Assembly: GCA_047495785.1 (NCBI GenBank)
Contig: JBLDXI010000024.1
Location: 3,224,001 to 3,288,000 of the forward strand
Origin: Lepidodermella squamata
Taxonomy: Eukaryota > Gastrotricha
DNA length: 64,000 nucleotides
Direction of reading: 5' to 3'
Below the pieces are notes generated by a model. It was given only the letters and a program-made list of their open reading frames with translations, did no database searches and was not told the DNA's origin. A program made the position numbers and the translations under genes. Below, one piece after another: positions 54,721 to 64,000 of this stretch. Position 1 is the first letter of the stretch. The number at the start of each line of letters is the position of its first letter.

Positions 54721-56690
54721 TTAGGACTTTGGGCTTCGGTCTTCGGCCGCGTTTTTCGATGATGGGAAGACGGTTGCATACTGACTTTCGAGGCAGCTAA
54801 TAAGGTAATTTCGCATGTCCGTAGAGGATTTGAAGCAGGTCACACCAGGATCGCCGCCATCGATGAGAAGAAGTAAGCATGCAGCTGCGAAAATGCCGCA
54901 ATCGGTGCCGTTTGATTGCCTCGGACATGGCTCAAGGTGAACCTTCAGCCGCCCGTCTCCCATCAGCAACCGGTACCTATCCCTCAGTTGGGCGCGAAGC
55001 TCTTCATCCATTGACGTAGCCGGCAAAGAGTCATAAACTGCAACCTTGCGGTGGAAAGTAGTCGACAAAACCCAATGGGTGTTTCTGATGTTATGGAAAT
55101 AAAATCCTTGTTCGCCCGAACTGAAATTTGTGTGTAAAATTTTTGATGTCAAGCCGTGTCAAATAATTGCGGGTTTTCGGAACTAAACGGATGTAAATGG
55201 CCTGTTTTGGCGATGTATTTTGTTGTAAGGCTCGATAATAGCGGATGTATTCTGAAGGAAGCTGTTTTTTCGCGATGTAATCGGATGGGAGCAGGAACAA
55301 TCAGCTGCAAAACGGCTTACTTTTATTTACTTCACCTAAATTGCTGATGGAAATTGATGTAAAGCTGAAAATTCGCTGTTGTAAACCGATATCAGCGTTT
55401 TCCCTCGGACGAAACTCCGGACCGACCTCCCCGAGAGGGCTTCCATTTGTTTATTTCATGAAAATAGCCGAAGTAAATCGATGTAATGTGTTTCAGCGGC
55501 CAACTTATTTGGTGTTACATTCGAAAACATCGACACCGGAATCGGTATTGACTGCGTGTATTTCAAAGTACGCGAAATTAAGAAAATTATGGAAAAATCG
55601 CAGTGTCGCGGATTTTATTAAGGAGGCAAATGTATTCGCGAGTATGCAGAGATACGTGATTTTGGGCGATGTAAACCGACGGAAGATGTTAAAAACGCGA
55701 AATTTGATAAAAATTGAAAAAACGAATGACCGATGTTGCGTCATCTGTTTTTCCTTAAGGCATGCGATTGTCTCGAAAGCACGAAAGCCGAGCACGAACT
55801 GATTGAAATTAACTGGTCTTTGTCGACCAAGCAGACGCTCGGGCAATGCAGGTGCTTGAAGAGTTTGAAGGCTTCTCCCACGCTCTCGTCAGTTTCATCC
55901 AGCAGCATTGCTATTGCGCCAACTGCAGTCTTGCCATTGTCACCGTTGGTGAAACAGAAGAGGATCAATTTGTACTCAGCTTTGTTCGTTCCGAATGTAG
56001 TATCGATCACCATTGTCTTCGGCTTTTGCAGTTTCAGACGGGTCAGCATTGCAGGGGTGGAGAAAAACAAGACTTGAGTGAAGCCGTCTTGAGTTACCTT
56101 TTCAGCAACGAAGCCACCTTTTTGCTCGATAGTTTTGAGGAAGTCGTGCAACCGCTCCACTTTAACCTCGTCGCTGACGTCCAGAAGTTTCAAATTCGCA
56201 ACATGCTTCGAAGTAACAGGTTTTCCAATCATTGGCTTGATGTGTTTTGCTGCAGTTCGGTGTTTGATGCACATGTTGCGCGACGTTAACTCCTTTCGAA
56301 ACTGGTCCTTCTCTTCTTCTGTCAGCCTGCAATTCGCTTGATAAGTTGCGAAGTCATCGGCGTTCACCGTGTGGCCTGTGTGCCTAAAAACGGCAGTAGC
56401 TACATGCCAGAGTCCATCTTTCCTTAATGTAAGCGACAAACGCGCCTTGCGCACTCAGAATACAGATAACCTAAAGTTGTACTTGGGTTTCAATGCTCTA
56501 AGAATCAACATTTCCTTACCTTGGTTTTCTCGGACACCATTGCTCTTTGTCGCACGCTCAGTACTGTGGCAACATTCCACAATCAGTTGCTTGGGCATTG
56601 TTGAACGCTTTATGAAAGGCTGATGAGTTTGATCGCAATGCTTCTTCACCTTGCCACGGTTAGCCACGCTGGCGTTCGCCTGGGCGAGGA
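54720..56690 (-). mobile_element. Degraded MULE-like transposon with ULP1-type cysteine protease
   Basis: On the minus strand, 56454-55741 encodes a MULE-type transposase core: VIDTTFGTNKAEYKL, FFTNGDNG-like GKTAVGAIAMLLDETDESV and CLVDKDQ supply the expected two aspartates of the DDE triad. A Cys/His-containing stretch at 56667-56455 may be the remains of its DNA-binding finger. Downstream, 55152-54721 encodes a C48 (ULP1/SENP) protease domain with the triad NTHWVLS (His), YDSL (Asp) and QSNGTDCG (Gln and Cys). Mutator-like elements carrying ULP1 genes are known in plants and some animals. Frame breaks between the parts suggest decay, though introns could explain some. No terminal repeats were identified. 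Confidence 0.65.
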
Positions 56691-58560
56691 GGATGGCGAT
56701 ACAGAATTGAAACCAGGGTGGCAGCCATTGCTAATTAGGACAAGACAAAGTAACGTAGATATCATTCTACCTATAGGTGAACTCTGAATATTAGATTGAA
56801 CGCGATTTCACAATGAACCCGTTTGAACCGAATTATAAGCTGAATTGTGGTTGTATAAAACAAGAGCTTCCAGCCTAATCTAACTAATGCCTGGGTTTCC
56901 AGTATAATCTGACCATGTTCAAAATATAATCGAGAAGCATAGCAAAGCAAATGTGGGTTGTATTCAGGATTAGACCTCATAAAAAAGATCCGATGTCCAG
57001 AGACTTTGATTTGATTTGATTTGATTGTGATTTGATTTGATTTATGCCATTTTTTGATGATTTGATTTACTGATGATTTGATTTGCAAATGATTTAGCCC
57101 CCTTGATTTACTGATGATTTAGAGTATTCAACACTCTCGGAACTCCCCCTGTTGCCAAACATGAGAACTCACATTTGCCTCGAAAACACCTGTTTTCCAA
57201 TGTCTGGAGCAATTTAACTACTTTTAGACTCATTCTGCCATAACCGACCTTAAAATGTGAAAAATCTCTAGAAATGTACCCGAATACTCATATTTCGCTG
57301 GGCGAAAGATTTGATTTGATTTGATTTGATTTGATTGATTTACCGTGGATTTTTGGGTGATTTGATTTGAAGTGATTGATTTAACAAGACCTGTGATTTG
57401 CTGAAGAAATCAAATCAAATCAAATCAAAGTCACTGCCGATGTCCTTATTATTTCAAACGACATCTTCAAAATTAAGGCCATTATTGATGAGAAATATAG
57501 AATGAAAGCTATCAAAATGTTGATCGAAATCTAAGAAAACTCGAAATCTTAGGTTAGCTGTAGATTAAAGACTTTAGCTTAATGAAAGTAGAAAGTGGTT
57601 TGAGAAGATAATATTTCCCCAAGACAGCGCGCTTCCTCCGGTCACAAGGGCATCAGCGTTTTCGCAAGGAATTTCATTAATGTGATGTGACGGTGACGAG
57701 CAGTATAACTGGTTCAATGCTAAAATATTTCATTTAACAACCTGAACACTTTTTTATTTATTTTTATTTATTTTTATTTTCTCGCTCAGTAGTAGACACG
57801 TTTGTATCTCCATTCATATATTGCTTTTCAAAAATTATTTATGGAAATTTATTTATTTCATCTCACTTATCTGGCTGATTTATGTTTGTTAAGCCTATTT
57901 AACCATATTTTTTACCACGTGTATGAATTTTTGAGAAATATGGAAGATTGCGGACATTTTCGTTCACGAAATGCAGAAAGTTGCATAATTTTGCTTAGAA
58001 AGAGTCGTTTTTGGCTAGGAAATGTTAGAAAAGTGGTTCGCAGGAAATTTTGCATGTTTTACAGACGGATTTATCGTTTCCTCCTGGCCTTTTGAAACTT
58101 ATACATGTTATGAATTTTTGATCCGAGTTTTCTCAATAAATATCATACATGATTTTAAGAAAATCAGCGGAGCAAAATCACTGATTTTTGGGAGCAAATG
58201 CCTATCTTTTGAAATAATTGCATTTGGTCGAATTCGAAAGTCCGTTCTAGTTATTAATTGTACTGTAAGGAAAAAGCATTTTAGCCAGCGGAACCCTTTC
58301 AATGAAAACCCTTTGGTTATACTTCGGAATGGCCATCATAATAATCAAGCCATCAAGCCGTTGGAATCAATCATTTTCATAATTTTATTATCTATTTTAA
58401 TCTATTATCGATCTATTTTAACATAGTATATTTAAACATGGCTATATCAGCCTATAGACAATCAGCGTCGACACCCGCATAGCGTACTGCAGGAAGTTGC
58501 TATTAGTAACAAGTGGCTCAATTTTTTCTTCGACCATCAAAATTGATCCATATCTCCCTT
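56691..58560. other. Repeat-rich intergenic DNA, no gene seen
   Basis: Apart from the ATTTG tracts and a TTTTTATTTA run (57749-57780), the stretch shows no supported gene on either strand. Confidence 0.4.
57007..57428. repeat. ATTTG pentanucleotide repeats in two blocks of opposite orientation
   Basis: (TGATT)n runs at 57007-57118 and 57308-57390 are interspersed with related TGATGATTTGA units. The segment ends at about 57405-57428 with the complementary AAATC repeat, so the outer parts can pair. A shorter CAAAT run lies near 30440. Confidence 0.7.
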
Positions 58561-60513
58561 TCCATGATTAATTTCCGCCGCGACCGGAATACCATTGGAT
58601 ACCATGCAGCGAGCGGATGGCTTTTATTGTTGTCAGTATTCCAAACGGCGCGATGTAGATGCATTGATTTCTGTGCGAAACTGGCTGGCTAGTGATCGCT
58701 CGCCCAGAAGTAAAGTTCCTTGGCCATCGCATTTCCGCTTCTGGCGTGTCTCCGGACCCCGATCGCACCCGCGACATCGCGCTCTTTCCTCGCCCTACCT
58801 GCCGCCGGGATGTTCGCTCGTTCCTGGGCACCTGCAATTTTCTACGCGCCCATCTGCCTGACTTCGCGACCAGACTTTCGGTCTGGTCTTTGAAGTGAGA
58901 CCAAGACCATACCAAGACCATACAATTTTTCCGGTATCGGTCTTTTAAAGACCTTGCCGCTAATTTGGTATGGTCTTCGGTCTCATGGTCTTGAATTTGC
59001 CAAACGGAAAGAGATTGCGCGGAAAACGCGAAAAAATCAAATGTAATTAGGCCCTGGTCGCCTCAACCTCGCCGACGACCTCTCGCGGCCCTCGGTCGAT
59101 TCAGACGAGACCGGCTACACCTACGACGACACCGCCTTTCCCAACGCGACCTGCGCCCCCTCGTTGTCGGTAGCCGACTCGTTTCGCCTCGACCCGGCCG
59201 AGCTCCGTGCCGCTCAGCTAGACGACCCCGACCTTGGACCTGTCCTACGCCATCTCGACCTCGGCGAAGCTCTGCCTCAGCCGCTCTCTGCCGCATCCGC
59301 CTGTCTCTTTCGCCACCAGCGCGGTGCGGCGGTACTGTCGCGAGTGCGAGACCTGCAAGGTCCGGAAGGCGACGAATCAGTCTACAACCATGCCCTTGGT
59401 GCCGATCAGGCACGCCGACGAACCTTTCGCGCTAGTTTGTATGGACCTGGTCGGGCCGATCGAGCCGCCGAGCAGTCAGGGCCATCGCTGGTTGTTGACG
59501 CTATACGCGAACTTCCAAGCTGCTCGTCGCCTACCCGCTCCGTTCCACGAAAGCCCCAACCATTTGTGGCGTGTCTGGAACGGTTCATCAGCGATTTCGA
59601 GCTGTCGGCCGCTTTGCTGACGGACAGCGGCCCGAACGTGGACTCGTTCGCCGTGCGGGATTTCTGCGACAGCCTTGGCATTCGTAAGCTTCGAACCAGC
59701 CAGTACAACAGCCGCGGCAACGCCCTGGTCGAGCGCAGCCATAGGGTCCTGGCGGACATCATCGCCACCGGCATCGATAAGGCCAACCCGCGCTCGTGGC
59801 ACATCCAGGTGTTGCGTGCCCTACGCGCCTACGAGACGGCGGTGCACGAGGCGACCGGCGTCTCGCCCCATGAGTTGGTATACGGCTACCCGGCCCGCAC
59901 GGCTATCAAGCTTCTCGCCGGACCGCAGACAGGACCACTCGACGCGCCCACGGGTACGCCCGTTCAGCAGGTTGGCGCCAAGCGAGACCGGTTGGACGCG
60001 TTATGGCAGCACGACTCCGCGAACCTCGACCGCGCCCAAGCCCACCGCCGCGTCGCGACCGATCGCCGTGCCAACTCGCGCCGCTTCGCCGTCGGCGACA
60101 CCGTCGGGTTACTCCTGGAGGAACACGAGCGCAAGGGGAAGTCCGCGCCCCGCTACCGAGGTCCGTTTGTGGTCACCGCCGTCAACGAGGCCTACAACGA
60201 CTACCAGTTGGCCTCGATCGAAGATCCGACTACGACGCTCCCCTGGACGAACCGGCGTAAGCTGGTCTCGTTTCCGGCATCGACCTCGTCCCCGGCCTCC
60301 AAGGCCCCGTCGGAAGTGGCGCTCCCGACGCGTAACGAAGCGCCACTAGCTGTTCGGCGGCCTCTCATGCCTCTCGTGGAGGGGGAAGAAGGCGCCGAAG
60401 GCGCCAAGCTGCGCCTGACTGCCTCCCTGAAACAACCCGACCGCCTGAACGTCGGCCTGTTGATCCGCCTGGCCTTCCTAGCCGCGGAAATAGCCAAACG
60501 GCTTCGAAAGTAG
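58561..60513 (+). mobile_element. GC-rich degraded Ty3/Gypsy retrotransposon fragment
   Basis: 58700-58870 encodes the end of a Gypsy reverse transcriptase (VKFLGHRISASG, RSFLGTCNFLRAHLP). A foldback insert follows. From about 59160 come an integrase zinc finger (CRECETC), the first catalytic Asp (CMDLVGP) in one frame, and the second Asp and Glu (LLTDSGPNV, ALVERSHR) in another. A long C-terminal domain runs to 60513. The frame shifts near 59500 and the loss of gag, protease and most RT make it inactive. The coding part is strongly GC-rich against AT-rich flanks, which suggests a young arrival from a GC-rich source family. Confidence 0.8.
58875..59000. repeat. Small foldback insertion inside the Gypsy fragment
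   Basis: AGTGAGACCAAGACCATACCA is followed about 60 bases later by TTTGGTATGGTCTTCGGTCTCATGGTCTTG, a near reverse complement. The element separates the RT remnant from the integrase remnant. Confidence 0.6.
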
Positions 60514-61058
60514 CCGCCTACTTGCCTGCGTGGATCTTGCCTGCATATGATGATATGACGTGTTAGGACGTGACGCTTTATGATAAATTAACTTACCTCC
60601 GGCTGCAACCCGGCCGCTTTTGACGAGCCTGTCTCTAGGCGGCGTCCCAGTTCTCGCACGGAATTTGATTTCGCCTCAGATTTTGCCTAGGAAGAAAGGC
60701 CGTCACTGATCTCGCTATATAGCATACCTTACCTCCTCGCGGCGCGCTGCACATTATTGTTGTACATACTATAATTGCTCCGGAGCTCCTTCTCTGTCGG
60801 TCTAATTGTCTCTTTTTGTCTCTTTTTTTGTACAAAGTATAAATACCTAGCATGAAAAGTGGGTAAAACTCCTGTTGATAATTCTTGTACAATGTGAAAA
60901 GGAAAAGTTTTTTTGCATCTAACTGCCATTTATATTTATATAACCTTTTCCACATATTTTACATATTGTTCGCATGTTGTTGAACCACCGCCATAAAACT
61001 TCAAACTAACCAAATACCCGCGTGGCAACCCGAATTTTATATCTCTCACTTCAAATGT

Positions 61059-61246
61059 ATATCGCTAGCGACGTTGAATAACTCGGATTTAGGCTTGTTT
61101 ACTTCCATTTCGAGGTGATAGACAAGTAAAAAGTCTTTGTTTTTGCCTCTTCATTCATTTGAAAAGCCGCGTTTTACTTGTCACCCGGGCCCTTCAACCG
61201 GATATAAACACGCCTAAATCCGAGTTATTCAACGTCGCTAACGATA
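61059..61246. repeat. Palindromic MITE-like element P3
   Basis: The left arm 61059-61094 (AGCGACGTTGAATAACTCGG core) is matched by its near-perfect reverse complement at 61211-61246. The arms are separated by about 115 bases that also contain complementary ACTTGTCACC/GGTGATAGACAAGT-type segments. Confidence 0.8.
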
Positions 61247-61605
61247 TGATACAGTTGTTTCATCGTATATATTTGTATACCGTATATTCCGTAATAGCTT
61301 CATAGGCCCGTTATTACCGCCCGTCCCGTTTACAAACCCCCTTTTTGGACGTTTGAAAAAATAAAGCCTCATGCTCGCAATAGTTACCCCTGATATAATT
61401 TCAACATCGGATTTCTAAATTCTCATTCAAAAATAATTGCGCACCATTCATTTCTGCTGCGTTTCATTGCCATGTCGTCGCGAAAATGACGAAACATAGC
61501 TGAGAGAGGATTTAAGCAGCGAAATCTTCCAGATTAGTTATCGATTTGCTAGCAAACAAAAGCTTAAAACAACTCGAGTTTCAAATTTTAAAAACTATCT
61601 TTAAA

Positions 61606-61798
61606 ATGACCGAAAACTCGCTCTGGGTCGTCGATGATGATGCTGTCGAACTGTTTCCGAGCTGGCAAACCCTGTGAAACTGGCTTCGACGTGCTGCAGG
61701 AAAAGCTCAAGATCGGCGGCCCTGCCTTCATCTTCATCGAGGAAGATGAAGAAGAGAATCAGAAGAACGAAAACGACATTTTTGATTTTGATGAATAA
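61606..61798 (+). pseudogene. Short acidic open frame, possibly a broken gene fragment
   Basis: An ATG at 61606 reads MTENSLWVVDDDAVELF before a stop. A shifted frame then continues with TGFDVLQEKLKIGGPAFIFIEEDEEE to a stop at 61798. The DDDAVELF and FIEEDEEE pieces weakly recall CIDE-N domains, but this is only a motif impression. One indel would separate the two halves. Confidence 0.2.
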
Positions 61799-62559
61799 TC
61801 CTGCAGCTTTTCAATTTATTGTCATTTTTAATCAACTTTAACACTTGAAAAATTACATTGAAACAATAAATTCTCATGCTCGTTTTTGTAGCACGTCTCG
61901 TTTACAACCCCCCCTTTTTGAAGCTTTGAAAATACAATCCCCCCTGAAGCTAATACGGAAAATACGGTATGTATTTTTTTTTACTATCTTGTACTTTCTT
62001 CCGAACTGTGGCATACCGGGAAACTCGCGATCTTTTCGCTTTCATCTCATCGTCTCGACATCCGACGCTTCGGCTTCATCGCAGTGGGGGAGAGTGTGGC
62101 GGTGACAGGTTGTAGCCCCGCCACGCTCTGTTAAACACGCGATTCGCGGTCGCGTGCGCTGCCCCTCTCTCCTCTCTCTTATTATCTAGTTGAATTTCTC
62201 TCATTGTTTCTATAACACTTTCATGAATTTTTACTTACCTACCTACGTACCTGGAACGCCCGTTCCGATCCTAGCCTCTTTGTTGCCTATCAAGTGATCG
62301 GTATGTTCCTAAATCTTATTTCCGTAGCCTCGGGCATACAATATTTTGTTATCAGGACGCGCTTACCTTTTATTCACCTGCATCTGCCCATTTTTTATTG
62401 CCTTGCCTTGTCATCGTCAGAACCCGGTATGCCAATCCGCTTAATCCCGCTGAACTGTCCTCTAAACATTTCCTTTGTACAGGGCCTTGCTTTGAGATAA
62501 TAAAAGGGCGAACTATCGACTTGAGTTCTCATTGTCAAACAATTCGTCCCCGCTACAAT

Positions 62560-63109
62560 CCTGCTTTCATCTGGCTTGGCGATGGAGAATCAGGGAATTG
62601 GAGGTTGGAAGGGCGAAATTCTTTTCTCATTTCACTCATTTCACGTTAAAAGGCAAACAAACAAGTACGGTGGTTTATGGAGTCACCCTACGTCGGAATC
62701 TACCTATTACTTGACCAATCTCGCCTTGCCATGTGCAGTTCTGATGGCTGTAGAATTTGGGTCATTCCTAATGCCACCAGCTATGCCAGATCGAGCAGCG
62801 TTCTCGATGACTGTTATGCTAGCGATTTCTGTCGCACAATCAGGAGTTGCGAGTAATGTTCCGAAAACTGCGCAGAAAATCTTCCTGGCGGATTACATAT
62901 CTGGTCTAACGTGGCTATGTGGCGTTTGCACTCTGTATCAACTGGCTACTTGTTGCTATGAAAATGCAGCCAAGAAGATGGATCAAGATAAAATGCCTAG
63001 AGCTCTGCGAAAACTTGGTTTTGTGAGACTTCTTGATATTTGCTGTAGTTTAGGTATTGTTGCTTTTTCCGCAATTAATATTTACATGGCAGCAATTTAC
63101 ATCGCGTAA
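62560..63109 (+). pseudogene. Truncated third copy of the Cys-loop receptor channel domain
   Basis: From NPAFIWLGDGES to the C-terminus this is almost identical to the last exon of the receptor gene at 47557-51021, including M1-M4 (AVLMAVEFGSFLMPPAMPDR, NVPKTAQKIFLADYISGLTW, CCYENAAKK). A small insertion near 62630-62645 and another before M1 shift the frame. The Cys-loop, ligand-binding domain, stalk and lectin modules are absent. It is a partial copy without its 5' part and should be non-functional. Confidence 0.88.
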
Positions 63110-64000
63110 TTAGGTATGAGACGCCAACGTAATGAGTGAATGTTTTGTTCATATGATGAAGTATTTTTCTTAAATAAAGTCGTATATACTTTATTTTATT
63201 TCAATCTTTTTTACAGTGCGTGTTATTTTTTAGTTATTGGCTGGACGCTACCCCTATCGGGTTAGCAACCAGAGACGGGGGAACGTACGGTTGTTCCTAG
63301 GGATGTGGGTTGCGAGTAGGCGAATGAGTCCCACTAAATAATTGCGCTATATCTAAAGTTGCCGGCTATAATATGTAGAAGGGAGCACTTTAGGCTAATA
63401 CTTTAGCTATACAATATTTCATGAATTCTGGCACACACGTGCGACAACCTAACGCTACCTCATCACGGCCGGAACTACCGCGGCCTAATGAGCGACCGAG
63501 TTATAGCGACTAGAGCTATAAGTCTAGCGAAGTCCCGAGGATTTTCCACACGGAAACTCTTTCTGCACCATAGGTATATTTAGTAGATAGAGATGGCGAG
63601 ACTACGGCCGTGCGAGATCTATACTGTAAAAAATAGGGGGGTGATTACCCCGAATTTACTCCATTCAATTGTATGGCGCTTGGGGGGTAAAATGCACACG
63701 GGGTGCATTGAAATTACTCCTCTGAGTTTTTTTCGTAAGGATTATTTACCACAGAGAGGGTAATTATCTTCCAGCATGTCTTTCATTGCTGAGGGGTAAT
63801 TACCCTGAAATTATTCTTAATTATTTCAATTAAATTTTTTGGAATTTATTTTTGAATAATTATTCAAATATATTATTTTAACTTATTCAATTAAATAATT
63901 AATTATTCGAATTAATAAGGAGGGTCCCAAGGTATCCGGATGGCACCAAAGGCCGCCGGGTTACCTTTGATAACACCGGAAAACGTAACACCCTTAACAC
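63110..64000. other. 3' flank and repeat DNA to the window end
   Basis: AATAAA near 63172 lies downstream of the receptor pseudogene. Between about 63640 and 63800 several short inverted GGTAATT/AATTACC and GGGGTAA/TTACCCC motifs recur, resembling a MITE or satellite edge. No gene was seen; the window ends inside this repeat-like DNA. Confidence 0.4.

Larger units (their letters stand above)
60514..62559. other. Transposon-flank and repeat DNA
   Basis: No intact gene was seen. The stretch contains a palindrome (61059-61246), a tiny acidic open frame (61606-61798) and, near 62080-62300, GC-rich sequence that could be LTR remains of the Gypsy element, although no paired LTR was found. Confidence 0.35.

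Noticed and set aside
55155-55802. Plus-strand frames across the MULE region
   Set aside because: Opposite strand to recognisable transposase and protease motifs; no motifs of their own.
59063-59804. Minus-strand frames over the GC-rich Gypsy region
   Set aside because: Long antisense frames are expected in GC-rich coding DNA; they show no motifs, and the plus strand has clear integrase motifs.
1-64000. CRISPR arrays, bacterial operons or prophage
   Set aside because: Genes are split by spliceosomal introns and encode animal-type proteins; no regularly spaced direct repeats with unique spacers were seen.

Overview
The window is an intron-rich invertebrate nuclear contig, most likely from a nematode or close ecdysozoan relative. 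Introns are short (about 45-80 nt, GT-AG), intergenic DNA is AT-rich, and there are several nuclear hormone receptors and Cys-loop receptors. Polypyrimidine-AG sites sit just upstream of some start codons, as with trans-splicing. No spliced-leader gene or rRNA was found, so the phylum is an inference.

0-15 kb: a Stum/SPEC3-like N-myristoylated membrane protein (561-2580,+) converges on a PAN/Apple-domain mucin-like extracellular protein (2708-7182,-). A tiny secreted peptide follows (7428-7660,+). A NEK-type kinase fused to ankyrin repeats (8329-10201,-) is divergent from a large C2-like protein of unrecognised family (10501-14519,+). A small secreted helical protein (14593-15016,-) ends the block.

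15-31 kb: an ankyrin protein with a conserved intron position (16151-18239,-); a head-to-head pair of Cys-rich secreted proteins (19611-22111); a GH3 beta-glucosidase with a GPI-like tail (23088-25544,-); an ankyrin/SOCS-box protein (27139-28416,-); a DNA-binding-domain-less nuclear receptor (28611-29552,-); and a UBE2L3-like E2 with a changed HPN motif (30629-31087,-).

31-43 kb: palindromic repeats, a tRNA-like sequence and a decayed non-LTR retrotransposon lie between two copies of a duplicated nuclear-receptor segment. The parental gene (35376-37343,-) encodes two DNA-binding domains. A single-DBD relative (37952-39602,-), an intronless ankyrin gene, a frameshifted intronless gene and a hAT-like non-autonomous transposon follow.

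43-53 kb: the most striking region. Two tandem genes (43646-47040 and 47557-51021,+) each encode a signal peptide, two lectin-like beta-rich modules, a Ser/Thr-rich mucin stalk and a full four-transmembrane Cys-loop receptor in one spliced frame. A broken third copy of the channel end lies at 62560-63109. Next to the tandem pair is a second head-to-head pair of the Cys-rich secreted family (51251-53264), repeating the arrangement at 20 kb.

53-64 kb: mostly mobile DNA: a MULE-like transposase with a ULP1-type protease, ATTTG repeats, a GC-rich degraded Ty3/Gypsy element, palindromes and the channel pseudogene. All exon joins were worked out by hand from splice signals and reading-frame phase; none has transcript support.
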